Part shown: positions 60,601 to 64,000 of the stretch, one piece after another
Layout of the letters: every line of letters begins with the position of its first letter
Position numbering within the stretch: the stretch's first letter is position 1
Assembly (NCBI GenBank): GCA_947623455.1
Contig: OX392529.1
Coordinates: 2,852,001 to 2,916,000 of the forward strand
DNA length: 64,000 bases
Source: Mimachlamys varia
Lineage: Eukaryota; Mollusca; Bivalvia; Pectinida; Pectinidae
Direction: 5' to 3'
The notes under the pieces: model-generated
What the model saw: the letters and a program-made list of their open reading frames with translations, nothing else
What the model was told of the DNA's origin: nothing
Databases searched by the model: none
Translations under genes and position numbers: made by a program

Positions 60601-63372
60601 TTGACCATATCTCATGTGACAAAGTAAACATTGTAAGTATACTGTATCTCACGTGACAAAGTAAACATTGTAAGTATACCATATCTCACGTGACAAAGTA
60701 AACATTGTATGTATACCATATCTCACGTGACAAAGTAAACATTGGAAGTATATCGTATCTCACATGACAAAGTAAACATTGTAAGTATACCGTATCTCAT
60801 GTGACAAAGTAAACATTGTAAGTGTAACGTATCTCACGTGACAAAGTAAACATTGTAAGTATTGACCATATCTCATGTGACAAAGTAAACATTGTAAGTA
60901 TACTATATCTCACGTGACAAAGTAAACATTGTAAGTATACCGTATCTCACGTGACAAAGTAAATATTGTGAGTATACTATATCTCATGTGATAAAGTAAA
61001 CATTGTAAGTATACCGTATCTCAGGTGACAAAGTAAACATTGTAAGTATACCGTATCTCAGGTGACAAAGTAAACATTGTAAGTATTGACCGTATCTCAA
61101 GTCATAAAGTAAACATTGTATGTATACCATATCCCTATGACAAAGTAAACATTGGAAGTATATCGTATCTCACATGACAAAGTAAACATTGTAAGTATAC
61201 CGTATCTCACATGACAAAGTAAACATTGTAAGGATACCGTATCTCATGTGACAAAGTAAACATTGTAAGTATACTGTATCTCATGTGATAAAGTAAACAT
61301 TGTAAGTATATCGTATCTCAGGTGACAAAGTTAACATTATAAGTATACCGTATCTCACATGACAAAGTAAACATTGTAAGTATACCGTATCTCAGGTGAC
61401 AAAGTTAACATCATAAGTATACCGTATCTCACATGACAAAGTAAACATTGTAAGTATACCGTATCTCAAGTCATTAAGTAAACATTGTAAGTATACTGTA
61501 TCTCAGGTGACAAAGTAAACATTGTAAGTATACTATATCTCACCTGACAAAGTAAACATTGTAAGTATACCGTATCTCACATGACAAAGTAAACATTGTA
61601 AGTATACTATATCTCACCTGACAAAGTAAACATTGTAAGGATACCGTATCTCATGTGACAAAGTAAACATTGTAAGTATACTATATCTCACATGACAAAG
61701 TAAACATTGTAAGTATACTATATCTCATGTGATAAAGTAAACATTGTAAGTATACCGTATCTCACGTGACAAAGTAAACATTGTAAGTATACTATATCTC
61801 ATGTGACAAAGTAAACATTGTAAGTATATCGTATCTCATGTGACAAAGTAAACATTGTAAGTATACTATATCTCATGTGACAAAGTAAACATTGTAAGTA
61901 TACTGTATCTCCATGACAAAGTAAACATTGTAAGTATACTGTATCTCAGGTGACAAAGTAAACATTGTAAGTTTTGACCGTATCTCAAGTCATAAAGTAA
62001 ACATTGTATGTATACCATATCTCAGGTGACAAAGTAAACATTTTAAGTATATCGTATCTCATGCAACAAAGTAAACATTGTAAGTATATCGTATCTCACG
62101 CAACAAAGTAAACATTGTAAGTTTTGACCGTATCTCAAGTCATAAAGTAAACATTGTATGTATACCATATCTCCATTACAAAGTAAACATTGTAAGTATA
62201 CTATATCTCTCATGACAAAGTAAACATTGTAAGTATACTTTATCTCACATGACAAAGTAAACATTGTAAGTGTACTATATCTCACATGACAAAGTAAACA
62301 TTGTAAGTATACTATATCTCTCATGACAAAGTAAACATTGTAAGTATACTATATCTCTCATGACAAAGTAAACATTGTAAGTGTAACGTATCTCATGTGA
62401 CAAAGTAAACATTGTAAGTATACTGTATCTCCATGACAAAGTAAACATTGTAAGTATACTATATCTCACCTGACAAAGTAAACATTGTATGTATACCATA
62501 TCTCTGGTGACAAAGTAAACATTGTAAGTATACCATATCTCATGTGACAAAGTAAACATTGTAAGTATACTGTATCTCCATGACAAAGTAAACATTGTAA
62601 GTATACCGTATCTCAGGTGACAAAGTAAACATTGTAAGTTTTGACCGTATCTCAAGTCATAAAGTAAACATTGTATGTATACCATATCTCAGGTGACAAA
62701 GTAAACATTTTAAGTATATCGTATCTCACATGACAAAGTAAACATTTTAAGTATATCGTATCTCACATGACAAAATAAACATTGTAAGTATACCGTATCT
62801 CACCTGACAAAGTAAACATTGTAAGTATACTATATCTCACCTTACAAAGTAAACATTGTACGTATACCGTATCTCAGGTGACAAAGTAAACATTGTAAGT
62901 ATACTATATCTCATGTGATAAAGTAAACATTTTAAGTATACCGTATCTCCATGACAAAGTAAACATTGTAAGTATACCGTATCTCAGGTGACAAAGTAAA
63001 CATTGTAAGTTTTGACCGTATCTCAAGTCATAAAGTAAACATTGTATGTATACCATATCTCTATGACAAAGTAAACATTTTAAGTATATCGTATCTCACG
63101 CAACAAAGTAAACATTGTAAGTATACCGTATCTCATGTGACAATGTATTCTTGTAAACTTGTCCTCACCTGGAGTAAAGCTGTACCTGATGACCTTGACC
63201 TTAGCCCACTACCAATAATTCCAGCGTGGAACACACTTGACTGTGACCGCGGCAGTGTCAGTGTTGTTCCCAGTTTGCTGTTTTCCTCCAGTAGTGACAC
63301 CTTTGGATGTTGATCTCTGCGCTGTGTCTGGTCACTGACTGTCTGTTTAGCACCGAACAGGAATGCAGTATC
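27547..63372 (-). CDS. INTS5: INTS5, Integrator complex subunit 5, C-terminal part (seven exons, partial gene)
   Basis: Integrator binds RNA polymerase II. It cleaves snRNA 3' ends and attenuates promoter-proximal transcripts. INTS5 is an alpha-helical subunit of its PP2A phosphatase side, in the nucleus. Seven minus-strand exons join in phase (0, 2, 1, 0, 0, 1) to 930 nt: 63372-63169, 56320-56058, 55111-55041, 45794-45646, 45484-45380, 40412-40370, 27641-27547. The product shows, in order, SVFHAGIIGSGLR, FWPEEDSLRFTVERDLYVWK, MCRCSPMLKSLVAALMNHFE, YEAYLLLLAVWKYMK and AILHSNIDKMGHLFFRFF. From memory these align with the C-terminal third of animal INTS5 (vertebrate protein ~1019 residues). The N-terminal two thirds lie beyond the right edge. 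The introns consist mostly of minisatellites, several built from the exon junctions. No frameshift or internal stop was found. Confidence 0.9.
27720..29305. repeat. minisatellite, 30-bp unit, ~46 copies
   Basis: Unit CTAGCTAGTACTGCCCATGT, ACTTATATAC. It is interrupted once by the 207-bp element at 28468-28674. Variants include TGTCC for TGCCC and TGTGTATG in the right third. Open frames at 28608-28874, 28959-29249 and 28991-29233 are repeat artefacts. Confidence 0.95.
28468..28674. mobile_element. 207-bp MITE with TA target duplication
   Basis: The ends are CTGTAAACGTAC and its perfect reverse complement GTACGTTTACAG, flanked by TA (28466-28467 and 28675-28676). Removing the element and one TA restores TTATATACCTAGCTAG, the exact host repeat unit. 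The interior is rich in GCGC and AGCGCAA motifs and has no coding capacity. Probable Tc1-mariner-type non-autonomous element. Confidence 0.92.
29309..40369. repeat. 11-kb minisatellite, 67/59-bp units, ~160 copies
   Basis: The unit runs CTCGTCAGTGTATTGGTGG, TATATATCCCCAG, (T/C)AGGCAGTACTACCGTACC, ATGCCAGGGTACCTAC. The 59-bp form lacks ACCGTACC. On the minus strand every unit reads GACGAG|GTAGGTACC, identical to the end and 5' splice site of INTS5 exon F, where the array begins. Blocks at 31.01-35.1 kb and 35.09-39.2 kb are near-identical at an offset of 4082 bp. About 40 listed open frames in this stretch are artefacts. One MITE interrupts it at 30357-30838. Confidence 0.95.
30357..30838. mobile_element. 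482-bp MITE with TA target duplication
   Basis: The left end CCATATTTGACCGGGAATAA then GCCCCC, and the reverse-complemented right end CCGTATTTTACCGGGAATAA then GCCCCC, match at 24 of 26 bases. TA flanks it at 30355-30356 and 30839-30840. Removing it restores GGTGGTATATATCCCCAG of the host repeat. Short GGGGGCTTATTC blocks repeat inside both ends. No coding capacity. Confidence 0.92.
40370..40412 (-). CDS. INTS5: INTS5 exon F (43 nt)
   Basis: Acceptor GTGATAATTACAG, then 43 nt encoding ENPPTEDPEEARRR plus one base, then donor GACGAG|GTAGGT. Phase 0 in and phase 1 out fit exons E and G exactly. The acidic and basic linker is not conserved enough to identify alone, so the call rests on splice sites and phase. 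The last six bases plus the donor are the seed of the 67-bp array. Confidence 0.72.
40447..44021. repeat. minisatellite, exact 30-bp unit, ~119 copies without indels
   Basis: Unit CACAATAATGTAGTTCCTAA, ACACTCCAG(G/A). No length change is seen over 3.57 kb. Variation is almost confined to four positions (CAGG/CAGA, AATG/AATA, ATG/ACG, AACAC/ACCAC). Two minus frames stay open for 1238 and 1223 codons purely because 30 is divisible by three. A block is repeated at an offset of 630 bp (the pattern at 42391-42500 recurs at 43021-43130). It lies in the INTS5 intron between exons E and F. Confidence 0.97.
44022..44328. other. unannotated intronic sequence
   Basis: About 300 bp of plain AT-rich sequence in an INTS5 intron. 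No feature recognised. Confidence 0.45.
44329..44847 (+). mobile_element. short copy of the hairpin-ended element group
   Basis: The left end AACAAGAGGCCGAGAGGCCC then GCTCACCTGG, and the right end GGTATGGCATAAGCTCACCT with hairpin GTCCTTTGGTCC..GCGAGCT, match the element at 25464-27146. Only one core unit remains (CCCTTGGGGGTCAGCCCCA). A ~64-bp segment (AAATGACACACTTTTCCAG) is duplicated inside at about 44394-44523. Confidence 0.8.
44950..45348. repeat. minisatellite, 30-bp unit, ~13 copies
   Basis: Unit AGAAGTCCCATACTAG(T/G)TCA, TAACCTCTAC, without indels. Located in the INTS5 intron, about 30 bp downstream of exon E's donor on the minus strand. The 142-codon plus frame is an artefact. Confidence 0.93.
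45380..45484 (-). CDS. INTS5: INTS5 exon E (105 nt)
   Basis: Acceptor GTGTAATTGCAG, 35 codons, donor ATGAAG|GTAATC, phase 0 on both sides. It encodes SLLLPDPLKYVSELFALV then TSYEAYLLLLAVWKYMK. The run of hydrophobic residues with AVW corresponds to the LLLLSVW helix near the INTS5 C-terminus. Confidence 0.88.
45646..45794 (-). CDS. INTS5: INTS5 exon D (149 nt)
   Basis: Acceptor GTGTGTTGTAG, donor TCCAGA|GTAAGA. Two bases complete an Asn codon from exon C, then 49 codons. It contains LAMCRCSPMLKSLVAALMNH then FECSR, matching the conserved LCYCS..LR.LLA.L..HWE.SR segment of INTS5 without gaps. The intron to exon E is only 161 bp and carries no repeat, unlike all the other introns here. Confidence 0.9.
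45795..46184. mobile_element. intronic sequence with a decayed hairpin-element right end
   Basis: At 45951-46021, AAAGTTGACGACAGACGAAT..GGACGCAGGACAATGCG..ATAAGCTTTGGACCAGTTGAGCT resembles the right end (gacgacggac..ATAAGCTCACCT..GGACCAGGTGAGCT) of the 25464-27146 group, with a mutated hairpin. The upstream extent is unclear. Confidence 0.5.
46185..48747. repeat. minisatellite, 28-bp unit, ~91 copies
   Basis: Unit CCTCCTCCAATCAGAGAGGA, GGGGAAGA with frequent single changes and small indels. A marker unit containing ATAGAATAAGGGAGACC or its variant recurs near 46195, 46630 and 47020, showing higher-order blocks of about 390-435 bp. Strongly purine/pyrimidine biased. It lies in the INTS5 intron between exons C and D. 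Confidence 0.93.
48900..52896 (+). mobile_element. dispersed element starting AACAAGAGATCCC, with an expanded right end
   Basis: The left end has hairpin AGATCCC, AGA, GGGATCT (48906-48922). The core (49000-50030) has about 6 diverged units of ~165 bp with AATCCAAGATGGCCG and GTCAGCCATTTTG. The 29-bp array 50040-52866 then follows, made of the gacggacgacagac motif that lies beside the right end in related elements. After the array the sequence GAAGATCCCACCATC TGATGGTGG contains a perfect 8-bp-stem hairpin (52880-52896), which I take as the element's right end. Confidence 0.65.
50040..52866. repeat. minisatellite, 29-bp unit, ~97 copies
   Basis: Unit GACGGACGACAGACGATGGA, TGGACAAGT. Very uniform, with changes at a few G/A positions. 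A block containing TGATGGTCGACAG is repeated at 51613, 52135 and 52657, a 522-bp (18-unit) higher-order repeat in three copies. Three minus frames of over 900 codons (SVVRHLSIHRLSS-type repeats) are artefacts. Confidence 0.96.
52900..55040 (-). repeat. minisatellite, 43-bp unit, ~50 copies, built on INTS5 exon C's 5' splice site
   Basis: On the minus strand each unit reads CCTCAGGCA|GTAAGTACAC, TTGTGTCTCACC, TATCTTTGTAG. CTCAGGCA|GTAAGT is identical to the end of exon C and its donor, which is the first unit (55041). Each unit also has an acceptor-like TATCTTTGTAG ten bases before the next donor. A 946-bp (22-unit) higher-order repeat is marked by CACAAGCGTACTTACTGCAT at 53091 and 54037. Confidence 0.95.
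55041..55111 (-). CDS. INTS5: INTS5 exon C (71 nt)
   Basis: Acceptor TGTTTTTTTCCAG, donor CAGGCA|GTAAGT. One base completes Arg, 23 codons follow, and one base is left over. It encodes DLYVWKVFEENPVLW then DVIELFSG, continuing the TVERDL motif begun in exon B. The other two frames contain stops. Confidence 0.88.
55195..56057 (-). repeat. minisatellite, 49-bp unit, ~17 copies, built on INTS5 exon B's 5' splice site
   Basis: On the minus strand each unit carries CGTTTTACTGTGGAAAG|GTA then AACTGTCACCGTAACCAGGA. The first 17 bases equal the last 17 bases of exon B, and the following GTAAAC is a variant of its donor GTAAAG. The array starts at the exon and runs most of the way through the intron. 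Units near 55200-55440 are more diverged. Confidence 0.95.
56058..56320 (-). CDS. INTS5: INTS5 exon B (263 nt)
   Basis: Acceptor TTTTAATTGACAG, donor GTGGAAAG|GTAAAG, phase 0 in and phase 2 out, 87 codons plus two bases. It starts EHVKRNKRCLLDILHTCSRQ, has an acidic middle, then LSGDLCRMIGSLITELTTPD and FWPEEDSLRFTVE. The WPEE...TVER segment is a strong INTS5 match, and the CLLDILHTCS helix fits the LLSLLVHCC helix. The exon is boxed in by arrays made from its own two ends. Confidence 0.92.
56268..56945 (-). repeat. 68-bp tandem repeat, ~10 copies, built on INTS5 exon B's 3' splice site
   Basis: On the minus strand each unit has ATATTTTAATTGACAG|GAAC followed by the first ~49 bases of exon B (GTGAAGCGTAACAAAAGG and onward to ACACACCTG). 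The copy nearest 56320 is the functional one. The other nine offer the same acceptor and the same first 16 codons, then run into the next unit and reach TGA. A few units carry T changes, such as AAGCTT for ACGCTT. Confidence 0.95.
56946..63140. repeat. 6.2-kb minisatellite, ~37-bp unit, ~165 copies
   Basis: Unit TGACAAAGTAAACATTGTAA, GTATACCGTATCTCATG, with 36-39 bp length variants (e.g. GTATTGACCG, CCATGACAAA). Higher-order copies occur at offsets of 891 bp (AGTACTATATCTCACCTG at 58741 and 59632) and ~261 bp (60381 and 60642). It begins about 26 bp inside the intron after exon A. Short open frames at its right end are artefacts. Confidence 0.95.
63169..63372 (-). CDS. INTS5: INTS5 exon A (204 nt)
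   Basis: Acceptor GTCTGGTTGTAG, donor CTCCAG|GTGAGG, 68 codons, phase 0 at both ends. It starts DTAFLFGAKQTVSDQTQRRD and contains LPRSQSSVFHAGIIGSGLRS. The FHAG.IG.GL motif is the most specific INTS5 signature in the window, and the FLFG start fits the ELFGG segment ahead of it. The upstream exons, encoding about two thirds of the protein, are beyond 64000. Confidence 0.92.
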
Positions 63373-63394
63373 CTACAACCAGACATAAAGTATG

Positions 63395-64000
63395 TTACTG
63401 GTAGATGTTGTTACTATGTTGGGTAGTGTTTGGTACAATGTTACAGTGTTGATGAGTGTCTGGTACAATGTTACAGTGTTGGTGAGTGTTTGGTACAATG
63501 TTACAGTGTTGGTGAGTGTCTGGTACAATGTTACAGTGTTGGTGAGTGTTTGGTACAGTGTTGGTGAGTGTGTGGTACAATGTTACAGTGTTGGTGAGTG
63601 TGTAGTACAATGTTACTGTGTTGGTGAGTGTTTGGTACAATGTTACAGTGTTGGTGAGTGTTTGGTACAATGTTACAGTGTTGGTGAGTGTGTAGTACAA
63701 CGTTACTGAGTTGGTGAGTGTGTAGTACAATGTTACAGTGTTGGTGAGTGTGTAGTACAATGTTACAGTGTTGGTGAGTGTGTGGTACAATGTTACAGTG
63801 TTGGTGAGTGTGTGGTACAATGTTACAGTGTTGGTGAGTGTGTGGTACAATGTTACTGTGTTGGCGAGTGTTTGGTACAATGTTACTGTGTTGGTGAGTG
63901 TTTGGTACAATGTTACAGTGTTGGTGAGTGTTTGGTACAATGTTACTGTGTTGGTGAGTGTTTGGTACAATGTTACAGTGTTGGTGAGCGTGTGGTACAA
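63395..64000. repeat. minisatellite, 30-bp unit, ~20 copies, runs off the right edge
   Basis: Unit GTGTTGGTGAGTGTTTGGTA, CAATGTTACA with A/T and T/G variants. It sits about 20 bp beyond exon A's acceptor, in the next upstream INTS5 intron. The 105- and 201-codon frames are repeat artefacts. Confidence 0.93.

Overview
This is non-coding-rich animal DNA, most likely from a marine bivalve mollusc (inference). The evidence is spliced genes with GT-AG introns, non-LTR retrotransposon fragments, a tRNA-derived SINE, miniature TA-flanked DNA elements, and several copies of hairpin-ended dispersed elements of a kind typical of bivalve genomes. There are no bacterial-type genes, operons or CRISPR arrays. 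Nearly all long open frames are artefacts of tandem repeats whose unit length is a multiple of three.

Two real genes can be supported. On the plus strand, 13.4-16.0 kb holds a two-exon glycosyltransferase-family-11 (alpha-1,2-fucosyltransferase-like) gene. A small first exon supplies the cytosolic basic tail, and the second exon carries the membrane anchor and the whole catalytic domain. The usual HxRRxD donor-binding motif is replaced. On the minus strand, 27.5 kb to beyond the right edge holds the C-terminal third of INTS5 (Integrator complex subunit 5). It is split into seven small exons at 63169-63372, 56058-56320, 55041-55111, 45646-45794, 45380-45484, 40370-40412 and 27547-27641. All are bounded by good splice sites and all join in phase, giving 930 nt of coding sequence (309 codons plus stop). 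Most of these exons are too short to appear as ORFs.

The rest is dominated by minisatellites: 1-2.5 kb (about 61 bp), 4.0-5.0 (62), 5.2-6.1 (17), 8.3-8.9 (58, inside a LINE), 10.7-12.7 (75/66), 14.3-15.1 (108), 16.5-17.6 (39), 18.2-19.4 (26), 19.5-19.8 (about 49), 27.7-29.3 (30), 29.3-40.4 (67/59), 40.4-44.0 (30), 44.9-45.3 (30), 46.2-48.7 (28), 50.0-52.9 (29), 52.9-55.0 (43), 55.2-56.1 (49), 56.3-56.9 (68), 57.0-63.1 (37) and 63.4-64.0 (30). Several show higher-order duplication: 4082 bp in the 67-bp array, 946 bp in the 43-bp array, 891 bp in the 37-bp array, 630 bp in the 30-bp array and 522 bp in the 29-bp array.

The most striking observation is that four INTS5 arrays are built from exon-intron junctions. 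The 49-bp, 43-bp and 67-bp units each repeat the last bases of an exon plus its 5' splice site. The 68-bp unit repeats a 3' splice site plus the first ~49 bases of its exon. INTS5 must therefore be spliced past dozens to more than a hundred near-perfect decoy splice sites. Other arrays appear to be seeded from mobile elements: the terminus of a hairpin element, the right end of another, and the 3' coding part of a LINE. Three miniature elements (25680-26132, 28468-28674, 30357-30838) sit in repeats with exact TA target duplications, so the empty site can be read directly.
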